Below are positions 48,527 through 60,700 of a DNA stretch of 64,000 bases, in pieces; the stretch's first letter is position 1; every line of letters begins with the position of its first letter. Both the position numbers and the translations under genes were made by a program. The notes under the pieces are model-generated. The model was given only the letters and a program-made list of their open reading frames with translations, ran no database searches and was not told where the DNA came from. This DNA is from Sebastes aleutianus (lineage: Eukaryota > Chordata > Actinopteri > Perciformes > Sebastidae), in contig CAKAKS010000039.1 of the NCBI GenBank assembly GCA_916700875.1, positions 9,077,544 through 9,141,543 of the forward strand. The letters are read 5' to 3'.

Positions 48527-49973
48527 GAGGATGAAGAAGATGAGGATGATGGTTTCCTGAGGAGACAAATGCATCCTTTAATGTCCTTTTGTTCTGGGTC
48601 TATTTGTCCTGGAAATCCTGCAGCATAACATTTAATTTTAGACAACAGTTTGCTTCCATCTTTGTTGCAACAGTTTGTGTTTGCCTACTCTTTCCTGTTT
48701 CTACATGACAATCCTACGTGCATAAAGGCCAGCTCCATAAAGAAATGTTTTTCCCAGTTTGGTGTGGAAAAACTTGACTGGTCTGCACAAAGTCCCCAAT
48801 GCAACGTCTTTAGGATGAACTGGAACGCCGACTGTGAGCCAGACCTGATCACTCAACATCAGTGCTGGAGCTTTTGTGGCTGAATGGGAGCAAATCCCTG
48901 CAGCTTTGGAATATTAAATAATTCAAAAAGATATGCTTGAAAATAAAGATTTGTACCTGCAATCTTAGTTTTGTGAGCTCGTACATTTAAAAATTACAAG
49001 TGTCCCACTGGCACTTAATAATAGTGAAGTGCCTCAAAACCAAACAAATATGGACGCATCACATCAGCCAAAAAACATCGTTCAATGTAATTTACACCAA
49101 AATGAATGGACATGGTGTTATATTGTCAATGCACAGTATTTTAAACCAAAAGTTATTAACACAGGAATCTTCCATCCATCCCATAGGACATGAACTTTTT
49201 GCCCTGCAGCTTGTGAAGTAAGCTTATAAGTTTGGGAGTGAATGCACACACTTGCAAAAAACAAAAAGGTACAAACTTTAATGTACAAGCTTACAAAACT
49301 AAGATTACTGCTACAAAACTGTATTTTTCAGTACACCTTTTTAATGGATAGAATATTTCTGAATGAGGTGAAAAGCTTCCCCAGAAGACATGGAGGCGGG
49401 TATATAGCAGCAGATTGATGCCACTGGTTTTGGAATGACGTGTTCATCTGTCACCAATAGCTGCATTGTTTAGCTGTCCCCATACTTTAAAACATATATA
49501 CACTGTATACAGTATATATGTATATATAAAATAGTAATTCTTAATTTAAAAAATACATTTCTAACAATGATCTGGTTGATTTTCAACCTTAAAGTTTACA
49601 AAAATATACAAAATTTAAAAACATGTCTACACAAAAATAAAAAAAACCTTCAGAGATATTAACAATATGAACATAATACCACCAGTTTGTGACCTAAACT
49701 GATGTTTAATTAAAATGATCCAAAGCCTCCAAAGTGCCTTTGAGCCTGATACTTCTGCAGCATCAAATAAAAAACAAAAACAAAGCATGTGAACTAAAGT
49801 AAAACCATGTTATTATATTCATCCAGTTTTAAACATTTCTAAAAGGTAGGGTTTTGTTTCTGAGAGCTTCTGGGAAGAAATTACATCGTAAACTACTAAA
49901 AGATGATCAAAACAATCTTATATCAGCGAAAGAACTCTAAAATGTCTCCAGTGGATGTTATGAAGAGACTCAC

Positions 49974-50022
49974 CTGGACAGATCCTGCTCAGAGACCAGA
50001 CCAAACCGGATCAGACCTGCAG
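49974..50022 (-). promoter_or_regulatory. sct: Non-coding exon 1 and TATA-type promoter of the secretin-like gene
   Basis: A consensus donor (GTCCAG|GTGAGT) ends an exon at 49974. About 75 bases upstream on the minus strand is GTACAAAAGG (TATA-like, about 50056-50048), and CCAAT lies at 50104-50100. The spacing places transcription start near 50020. The first coding exon at 48556-48450 has a matching acceptor (CTCCTCAG). A TATA-driven promoter suits a tissue-restricted hormone gene. Confidence 0.5.
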
Positions 50023-50937
50023 ACTGGGTGTTGGGTCCGAGCTGCCTCCTTTTGTACCCCCTCGGGTATCGACCCTCCGACAGACTTCCCTCTCATTTTA
50101 TTGGTCTGATTATTTACCGTGTCAACACATCGAGTTAAGAACCAGATTTTCCAGTTTGTTCACTTCCTGAAATCTAAATGAAATTATTGGATCTGACTTC
50201 CTTAATGAGCTCTAATCACCTGTGAGAGCTGCCTGCTGTTTGTTCACATGAAATCGTCCTCACATCAATACACAGTATTGATCCACAAACACACGTTTCT
50301 ATCGTTTTAGTACTCTGATTTATGCTTCTGTTTGCTCTGTGCACAACTGTTCAGAGGTGACTGACACTAATTAATAACGTCATATGTGAGTCACAGGGGA
50401 CAATATTCAATCATGTGTACTTTTACTTAAGACGTTTGGATTTTTACTTTACTTTTTCTACTCGCCCTCTTTTTCATAGACCAATTTTTGCCTTTTTTAG
50501 GGGTGTACAGGAGGTCTTTAGGGGGAGATAGCAGGTCAACAGTAGATGTCACATAAAAGTGGTGTACATCACCTGAAAGCTGGAAACCTGAAGATTAATT
50601 TGAGATGCAGCTCAGCACTGCGTGTCAAGTTGTTCTAGTCAAAGTTGATTTATTTGTCATGTAACTTCTGTACTTACTGTAAGTTACGGCACTTCCGGTG
50701 TTATTTAAACCCAAATCGCGATCTTTCCCCAAAGCTATCTAAGTAGTTTTTGTCACGTAACTTCCGTACTTAAGTTACGGCACTTTCCGATGTTATGTAA
50801 ACCAAAATCGCGATATTTTCCTAAACCTAACTAATTATTGTTGCGTAATCCTTACCAAGTCGATCTTTTCCTAAACCTAGCTAAGTAGGTTCATTTTTTA
50901 AAGACTGGAGCAGGGGTGTCTATGTTCATTAGGGTTG

Positions 50938-51341
50938 TATATTGGCAAAAATCTGGCGATACGATACGTATCATGATACAGGGGTTACGATTCAATACAT
51001 TGCGATACTGTAAGTAAGGCAATATATTTCAATTTACTGATCTAATTTTAGGAAAACTGTAATAGTATAAAGAACACACCACCATATGCATACAATTTTT
51101 TTTTTAACAGTGGAATCTGCATTTGCATTTATCACAGTCCCTGTAAAATCCAACATCATAGCGCTACTTTAAGAGCGCGGCACATACACTGAGAGGGTAT
51201 ATCTTTTTGAAAATGAAATAAAGTATTGACTTAACTGTAAACTATTTAATTATAAATCGATACAGTGTTTCTGAGAATCGATACAGTATCACAAAACATA
51301 TCGTGATATTAGATTTTTTCAATATTTTCTTACAGCCCTAA
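50938..51341. mobile_element. Probable hAT-like MITE (family C)
   Basis: Starts TTAGGGTTGTATATTGGC and ends TTCTTACAGCCCTAAT. Internal motifs CGATACGATACG and AATCGATACAGTATCAC are roughly palindromic. Non-coding. Confidence 0.55.
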
Positions 51342-53084
51342 TGTACACGAATCAAATAGATTACATTTCTTGACTATTTCACAAAAAGCTGTGAGACTGT
51401 GTTGAAATCTTCTATGGATGTTAGTTTCTGAGCTATAAGGCTTGTTTTTAGCCTTGCCGATTGATGGAAATGCCTGTTTCTACAGGAGCAGCTGTTGATC
51501 ACTTGCAACAAATAGATGCTGTCCTACTGGCCGGTTAAGAGGAGCAAGAAGTCAGCAGTCAATAAAAGTATAAAACAGTCAAAAAGTGTGTATCACCGCA
51601 ACCACGGCCCTTGAGCATACAGTCATAAATGAGCACAGAAAACATCAGGCTGATGGGTTCAGTAGTATACAAGATTATAACACGACCGAACGCATGATCT
51701 GGTGGAGATGATTAATAAATTGTGCACACGGAAGAGTTGAATATGTTTTTAATTCCTGATAATTGAAACAGCTACAGCAGAAGGTAAAGATCAATTACAG
51801 CTCAGATTACAGCTCGAGGTCGACTGACTCACTAGATCTAACTAGTTTTAAATATTCCCTGTTAGTTGGAGAGGTTTAAAATGGGAGAAACTTCACCGAA
51901 CATAATGTCATCATTTCAAGAGTTTGAAAAATTAGACTCCCAGAACGTAAAATGGACATTTGAAATAATTTTGAGATTTTAGGAATAACTAATCAGAAAT
52001 ATAATTTAGTAAAAAAAAAATAAAATTATTTGCGGCGTTAATCGTTCATTCTACAAGTTCTACATGCTGTTAGCAAAACACCTGACACAACACTAGAGAT
52101 GATTACATCGTTAACTCTATACCTGTTCAGTCATAATCTAGGTTTTTACATATTTCACCCTGGGCTGTTTTAAGGTCCCAGTATTCAAATACAGTAGGCC
52201 TATCTGCAAAATTTAATGACAAAATCTGTTCATTGCAGTGTTGACCTCTGAGGGAATGGAGAGCTGGAGGAGGCTATCATGTCAGCTGTATGTCATGCAG
52301 CATTGTCTATTAACTGTGTGTTATTGTCCGGTTAGCATAGCTAGCTTGCCAACTGCTAACTAGTAGAAAGCATGTTGGCAGAATGTGAACAATAAGAAAA
52401 CCTCATGTTTTTGGTGACTGGTGAAGTTATTTTCACCAAGTGGGAGATTTCATAGTGTCGTATTGTGATTCCCGGAATCTCATAATTAACTAGAACTGGC
52501 TGACATGAACGGTTTTCCCACTTAGCTGCTGGTAAATAAGGCCCGGCTACATCGGGATTTAAAATGAAGAGAAATCCATTAATTACAGTGGAATTGCAGT
52601 GATCAGTCCGGTTCAACATGTGGTGGACTTTGACATGCAAATTCATGCCACTGACCAATAGAGAGCTACAGGAATGAGTCTTAAAACCCAGAAATGAGTT
52701 TGCATTTTAGCACTTCTGGTTCCCTCGTCTGGAAGTCAATGGGTTTTTAGTTAAATACCTGAAATATGGTCTGTGGTTAACACAAGCTTAAGAGATTTTA
52801 ACGTTTTGTTCTATGATATAAAATACATCAATAAAGATCCCACTCGTGAATTCTGAAGCCTTTATGTGTCTTATAAAAAGTAGTTGCTAACAAGTGGCTA
52901 AATGAGACTACTAAACATCATCACGGCGACTCGTTCGCCTTTACAGCCTTGTTGTGTGTAGGCCTACTAGCACTCATGTAACCGTGATGTAGTTCGTTTA
53001 TAGCCTAACGTTAGCTTTTTACTTCTGGCGATTGCATTCACGCTTCATAAATCATAAAAGTGGTGTTCATTTGTGAAGATTATC

Positions 53085-53225
53085 TTGGTGAACAAAACGT
53101 GTAAGTATCATAAACGTGTGTTTGCCACAGAGCTTATTTTCTGCAATAATCCAAAACCCAATGGAAAAATCCCATTGGCTTTTTGTCGAGGGAACCGGGG
53201 CGATGCTAACTTCCTGGTTGGCCAA
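53085..53225. repeat. Dispersed repeat shared with 12050-12300
   Basis: TGAACAAAACGTGTAAGTAT, CACAGAGCTTATTTTCTGC, CCCATTGGCTTTTTG and GATGCTAACTTCCTGGTTGG match the gramd4-intron copy in the same order. Confidence 0.7.
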
Positions 53226-54767
53226 ATACTGCATTTATCACATCACCAAGCCTCCAGCACCAACTATTATCACAAAAACACTAAATCTATATAGCCTACT
53301 AAAGAACAAATACATTTAATGTATAATTACAGACCGCTAAATGTAAATAAATATTTTCATCCTCTCCTAATTAGAAATCCACCTCAGTCATCAGTCGACC
53401 TCTGTGTGCACATGATTAACACTTTTGGTTTGTTGTTGTTTGGAGGTTTCACAGAAAAACATTCAGACTATGATTGTATCAATACAACGTTAAGAGATAA
53501 ATCAACATGAGACAGACGGCTGAGATAAAGGTCTTCACAGGTCCACTTGGTTCCTACTAACATTATAGATAATCAGGTCTCTAAGGCTCCTGTTGTAGCC
53601 TATTCATGTTATATATTAGTGCTGCTTCCAGTGATGGTGTCCACCACATCCTTGAAAATGAATGCATGCACGTAGGGCTCTGGTAGGTTTTCCATGGGTA
53701 CTGTTTTGATTGGGTCCAAGATTTTGAACCTGTGAGGACCTCTAGGCTGAGTTACAACTGTCAAAGACATACAGACAGCTACATCATTAAAACCCTGGCT
53801 GGTATTTGGTCAGAGGATTGAATCAAAGCTGATTGGTTGTTTTTTTGGAGCACCGTGAGCTGCTACTGGTTCCCTCCTTCATCAGTTTGAGTCCAGCTCG
53901 ACGTCAGCAGAGAGGAAACAGGATTGCTCGTCAACAAACAAACCACACGCAATGAAAGAGCATCTACAGTCTGACAGTCCAGTGCTGATACTCGACTTCC
54001 TGTCCGGTCAAAGTTCAAATTATTTCAATTTAATCCAAATGGAGCTCTGTCAGTGTTTTGGAAAATAATCATATTATTTCTATTTAATTTATGTCCCCTA
54101 GAAGCTGCAATGTTTGCAAACAATATCCTGATGATTTACAGCTTCTAGTGGAGCCAAGAACTGACAATTTGTGATCTGTGGATGACATCGCCATCCTGAG
54201 GCTTAGTGAAGAAATGCAACTTCACTATGAATAATATTACTAAAGGGTATGGAAAAATAACATTACAGATGGTGCTGCTACATGTAGATTGTATTGTTTA
54301 TAACCCTGTGGACACAGTGAGCAGCGGCTACATCAGGCTACGACATGCTCAGAGCTGTGAATGTTTTTTAAAATTCAAAACCTACAATGATCCAAAAATG
54401 ACCCTGTGACACTGTGAACATGTTGTTTAACGTGAGAAGATGGTTGAATATCAACACTGGACTTTACAGTGCAGCTTCCTTCAACAAATCTCAAAGAATT
54501 CATAAAGAATAAAATCAATAATATGAACCTTCCACTAATACAATACAATTCATTCTAATCAGGTTTTGTGTGAAAAAATCTACATTTTCCATGTTGAGAT
54601 GGATTCATTTATACACAAAAACAGTTTTCTTTTTGAATTTGATGGAGAAAGTTTGTAGTTTTTGTGAATAAACATTTAAAAACTCTATGGCCAAATGTAG
54701 TTGGAGAGCCCTGTCAATGCCCTTTGTTGCAGTGAGTCACACCTTTTTGGCTTATATTTATTGTTAT

Positions 54768-54769
<2 letters not shown>

Positions 54770-54813
<44 letters not shown>
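54770..54813. repeat. (AT)n microsatellite
   Basis: About 22 uninterrupted AT units in the intergenic interval. Confidence 0.95.
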
Positions 54814-54816
<3 letters not shown>

Positions 54817-56099
54817 TTTTTTGCCTCTTCCTGCACTCTTTATTATTTATTTTTGTTTCGTTTGTGTCGTCTTAATTTGTGCAAAATAAATAAACAAACA
54901 ATAAACAAACTCCATAAACAAGTCTATGTCTACTTATGACATAAACGTATCCAACTCAGTGCTAACAACGGCAACGCTAACGCGCTAATGTGTTGAGCCC
55001 CCAAGAGTGTGTTAGCGTGCTACAGCTGAGGCTGATGGGTATTTAATTAGTTTTGCAGGTATTATTGGACAAATTGAAATTAAAAATTTTGACCTAGACA
55101 AAACCAAAGTTATTACAATTCATCCCGAGGGGAACACGGGTCTTTTGATGTGTGTGATTCTTGTTTGATTTGTGGAAGGTTCGGATTATTAACTTGAGGT
55201 TTTACAAAACAAAATAAACCCGACAGACGAGTTTAAAACATCACGTCACACTGAGAGTAAACTGGAGTTACAGCTACAACTTCAGTTGATTTTGAAGACC
55301 TGCGCAGTTTGAGTGAAACATTGGTGTTAAAGCAGTACTTCATCAGATGATGATGTACTTTTGAGTGTTGTGTTTTGCTCAGTTCATTTGCATATCGAGC
55401 AGAAATGGAAGATTAAAAACATTCATGCTAGCGCGGTTCAGCATACTCAGCCACGACCAGCTTTACTGACACAAAATCTTCTTGACTAAAATTAAAATTT
55501 GACATTTTTCTTCTAAAATGCTGGGAAAAATACAATTTCATAGTTACGATTGAGCTCAGGTTTTCCTGAGAAAAGACGGAAACATGGACGACCGGAGACA
55601 AATCTAAGGGACCAGTTTGAGAAGCAGAAAGTAAAAGAAACCATCACACGGCTGAAGAACACAGACGGTGACCGTGAGAGGAAAGTTGTGGAAAATAAAT
55701 CTCCTGTCGGCATTATTTTTCCCTACAAGTGCAGGAGATTTACTTTCTACTTTTCGTGAATGTGAATCATCCCTCGACCCCGAATGATTACATGACCCTA
55801 GGAATGACTGGCAGGTGTCTGGCATCTTTAAAACATGTAACAGATAATTCCAAATCCAGGATCATTTCAAACTATTTAAAAGTGCAAATAAGCTAACATT
55901 TCTGTAACAATTTCTAATCTATTTATAAGCTGAATAAATACAAATACTCTCAGTCTGTTCTTATCGGCAGCAGGGCGGCACTCGAGACAAGTCTGAGTCA
56001 AATCATCCACAAGACAGAGACAAGTCTGGAGATAACAGAAGTAACGTCTTGAGACCAGATTGAGCACTACAGCACTAATAAAGAAGAAAAATACAATAA

Positions 56100-57120
56100 C
56101 AAACATAACAAATGAAAATCTAGACGTTAGTCAACAGACTATTTGAGTCAAGTCCAAGACAAGTCTAAGTCAAAGCAGTTTCAGTTTCAAGTCCTAACAG
56201 GGGTTGAGCTCACGTCAAGATCGCAGTAACAGATGAGAATAACAGGCGGACACGATCAACTCATGTCTGAATCAAAACACCTACAAGACCGAGAAAAGGC
56301 CAAAATGAAACAATCACAGAGACCGTGACGAGTCCGAGATAAAAGAAAAAAACTAAACTGAGATGGGACTCGAGTACTTCAGCTAAATAAAATCATAAAC
56401 AGCAATACAGACATTAACCAACAAACCACTTGTCTAGTCCTTGACAAGTCTGAGCAGTTTTGTGATCAAGTCAAAGCCGAGTCCATTGGGGTCAAGTCCG
56501 AGTCAAGACCTGCAACAGCTGACTCCAGTCTGCTAAACAAACATCTGGACTCGTCGAGTTTGTCACAGGTGGTGGCCGACACCGAGACAAATCATGGTCA
56601 TATCACCCTTTACAAGTCAGAGACAGAACCCCCATAAGACCGAGACAAAACAGCCACAAGTTCAAGTCAAGACGAGTCCATGTCAAAACACCCACGAGGC
56701 AGACACAAGTCCGAGTCAAGAAAAGTCCATGTCAAAACACCCACGAGGCAGACACAACTCCGAGTTAAGACAAGTCTAAGTCAAAACAACCACAAGACAG
56801 ACAAATCAGAGCCAAGACAAGTCCATGTCAAAACATGTCCAAGTCAAAACATCCACAAGACACCCACGAGGCAGACACAAGTCCGAATCAAGACATCCAC
56901 AAGACAGACAAGTCTGAGTCAAGTCCGCATAAAAACACCCATAAAACAGACAAGACTGAGTCAAGACGAGTCCACATCAAAACACCCATGAGGCAGACAC
57001 AAGGCGGGTCAAGACAAGTCCATGTCATAACACCCACAAGACAGACAAGTCAAAACGGCTATGAGACGGAGATGAGTCCAAGGCAAAACATCTATGTGAC
57101 CAAACACGTCTGAGTTAACA
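56100..57120. repeat. Minisatellite of CAAGTCCGAGTCAA / CACCCACAAGACAGACAAG units
   Basis: About 1 kb of diverged tandem units of roughly 30-50 bp, most regular at 56640-57070. Open frames in it read as repeats of PRGRHKSESR-type residues and lack any start or splice context. It lies downstream of the cerk stop codon. Confidence 0.85.
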
Positions 57121-57762
57121 GAAAGAGACGCCAGACTTGAGATCAAAACCAGATTTGAGTGCTTCAGCCCGTTCTACAGGCAGTGACACACAGAGCAACG
57201 TTTTGGGCAACGCAGAAACAAGTCCATGTTGTTTGTTTGTACATTATGTCACCATTACAGGCAACATTTGTAACCTCAAGGTAACGAGATCATCAAGTCA
57301 CGATCTGACGAATATAGGAACAAATATGATCAAACAGAGCAGGGCTCAGTTTGAAGACTGGAGTTCAATATTAAAAATAAATCAGGTGCCAGACACCCGG
57401 CAACCATTCAACACCAACAGTGTGACCCAGAACACATGCACAATCTGAGGGTGAAGCTTTACTCTCCAGGTCAATCATTTCCCGATTATTTCTTTAAGAC
57501 AGCTGCTAGTTTCCAGAGAATAAATTAAAGCTGGTGGTGTTTTAAGGAAACTACATCACACATCATTTTGGACTGACCAAGAAAGTAAAGTGTTGTCTCC
57601 TGCTCTTTGTTGAGTGACAGCACAAACGGTAAATCCTGTCGAGTCTCCTGGTGAAGGATGTGGCGAGTGTCACATGATGGCCGCAGCGACAGTGAAGTAG
57701 GCTGAGGCTGGAAACAGAGCGACGACTCCAGTGTCTGACAGGGAATAATGAGGGTTGTGGGC

Positions 57763-60700
57763 CTATATTGCACAGGGGTTGGTGAGATCCTCAAACACCG
57801 TCGGTTCTTCGATACCTCGTGCAAACAGCTTGATCAACTGGCATTGCACTCTGGGAACAACAACAAAGGAGAAGGTGTTTTTGAAAGAGAAATTCAACCA
57901 GGGTTAAAATTAGGGCTGTCAAATGATTAAAATAGTTAATCGCGATTAATCGCTAATTTATCGCACATTTTTTATCTGTTCAAAATATACCTTAAAAGGG
58001 AGATTTGTCAAGTATTCAATACTCTTATCAACATGGGAGTGGGCAAATATGCTGCTTTATGCAAATGTATGTATATATTTATTATTGGAAATCAATTAAC
58101 AACACAAAGCAATGACAGATATTGTCCAGAAACCCTCACAGGTACTGCATTTAGCATAAAAAATATGATCAAATCATAACATGGCAAACTCAAGCCCAAG
58201 TTGTCAGTGTGCTGACTTGACTATGACTTGCCCCAAAACTGCATGTGATTATCATAAAGTGGGCATGTCTGTAAAGAGGAGACTCGTTGGTACCCATTGA
58301 ACCCATTTTCATTCACATAACTTGAGGTCAGAGGTCAAGGGACCCCTTTGAAAATTGCCATGCCAGTTTTTCCTTGCCAAAATTTAGCGTAAGTTTTGAG
58401 CGTTATTTAGTCTCCTTCCCGACAAGCTAGTATGACATGGTTGGTACTGATGGATGCCGTAGGTTTTTATAGTTTCATATGATAGTAGTATTCATTCTAG
58501 CTTTAAAACTGAGCCCACCACAATCTAAAAATCACAAGTTGCATTAATGCGTTAAAGAAATTAGTCGCGTTAAAACAAATTTGCGTTAACGCGTTATTAT
58601 CACATTAACTTTGACAGCCATAGTTACAATATTTGACAGTAGCAAAGTAAGAGACTCCCAGAGGGTTGAGGTACCTGACGTCGATGGCTGTGTGGGTCAG
58701 GATCTCGCCGTCGCAGTTCCAGCTGCTGTAGGCGGGGGCACAGCCGCAAGCCGGGTGATCTCGGCAGATCTGACTGAAGATCTGATGTTTGCCGTTCTCC
58801 CGCAGGTCCAGGTCTGAGTCGCTCTGGCAGTGACGCGGTGTGAAGCGGAAACGTCGCACTCGGTGGACCTCAACAAAGGTCAGGTCAAACTGGTCAAGAC
58901 AAAACGAGACAGTGAGGGAGAGCTGGAGGACAGCAGGTGTAACAGGTGATTATGTAGAGAGACCATAAACCAGAATGCTGATTTATTACCTGGTCGTCCT
59001 TGCTGGTGTGTCGTAAGAGGTGTCTGAGGAAGTTGAAGCGGGAACATTTTCGGACCAGGATGAGGTCGGTGGTGCCGTCGGCCAGGTGAGCGGCAGGTGA
59101 GAGGCCTTTGGGGCTGCGAGGACAAGCACAGCTCATACTGGCAGCGTTTATAGCCAGGAACTTCCCTCGGATTGTCCTCCACTCGGTGTCACTTTCTAAA
59201 ACAAAACCCCCCGAAAAGACAGATTTGATCTTTCTTGCTGCTGCTGCTGCTGCTGCCAAACCACCATCACTTCAGGTAGTTTGGCTTTTATTATTATATA
59301 AAATTTTGATATTTAAACAATATTGACTGCAGACTTTCAGGAGTTCAACCACAGTTAACAATGAAGACATTCAGTGTCATTTAAAATGGCTACAAGGCTG
59401 ATCAGATACTAGTATGGAGAGGAAAAAATGAGAGACAAGAAACCTTAAACCTTAAAGCTCCCAGATCATGCTAATTTTCAGGTTCAAACTTGTATTTTGT
59501 GTTTATACTAGAACATGTTTACATGCTGTAATGGTCGAACAAACACTTAATTTTTCTCGTACTGTCTGCCTGAATATAAAAAAAATGCACACTACAATTT
59601 TATTCACACAATACTATGTTGAACGATAGTACAAATATTGAGTATGTAGTGCATAGTATGTGATTTCGGACGAAGCCATACGCTGCAACCTCCAGAACAA
59701 CTAAATTAAATGGACCTTGAGGTGAGATTATTCTGTCAATTGTGGGTTCCAAGGTCAAGAGTGAACTTAGTATCTCAATTTAAAGCCAACATGGAAAAGA
59801 CGTAAGAGAAAAAAAGAGATATTTGAACATCTGCAATTCCAAGACAACTCTGTCTGCTGATGAAGATCATGGGATATGATTGACAGCTCCAGAACAGCTA
59901 CTAAATGGATGGATGGTTGATTGTTTTGTCCGCATTAAGAAGGTATTATAGAGCTTTTCATGTTAACGCTGGTAATTGTAGTTTCAGGACTATTCCGTGG
60001 CGTGCCCCAGGGCTCCAGTCATGGACCACTTTTATTTCCAAATACAGTATTAATATATTCTAAGACACAAGTATATCAAACAACTTTGGACGTGTTGGAA
60101 GGTGTATTTTTTTTTTATCACTTTTGATGAAACCAGGATATCTTAATCCAAAGACAGTAATTTTCTTACTAACTGTGTTTTAGAAGCTCAGAATAAGGAT
60201 TTGTTGGACTCACCGCTGTCTGATCCTTCATCCGCCTCGTACCTGTCAGCTTTCTCTGAAAGTAGCTGCCCGTTGTGCTGACAAACCACACAGCTGGAAA
60301 TTTACAGACACAGCGATGTTATTTTAAAAAAAAGGCATAAAACAACATGTAAGCAGAACACAACTGTTTTAGCTACTAAACTTGTCCGTTAAATCAGCTG
60401 AACCGAGTCATTAGCTAACCTTCGCTGAATTCTGTTTTAACTGCTAAACTGAACTTGAACTGTCTGGCAACTAAACTGAACCATCAGCTTACCCGAAGTG
60501 AACCAAATAGTGATGGTTGTTAAATTAAACTGTTAGCTTACCTGAAACAAACAATTTTAGCTATTAAACATTAGCTAACTTGAACCAAAGATGCTCTCTA
60601 ACAAAAGATTATGATTACTTAAGATTACTTCCTGTCTTCCCAGCATCCCCTCACCTCGTTTGGACGTGTTGTAACCATAGAAACAGAATAGGAGTAGAAC

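Larger units (their letters stand above)
50110..57762. other. Gene-free interval between the secretin-like gene and cerk
   Basis: I found no exon on either strand that joins to another or resembles a family. Contents: repeat R fragment (50500-50640), CTAAACC repeat (50638-50930), hAT-like MITE (50938-51341), the repeat shared with 12050 (53085-53225), an AT microsatellite (54770-54813) and the 56100-57120 minisatellite. The remainder is featureless to the eye. Confidence 0.6.

Noticed and set aside
56594..57113. Overlapping plus frames with Arg/Ser/His repeats
   Set aside because: Open only because the minisatellite unit lacks stops in those frames; no promoter, splice or similarity support.
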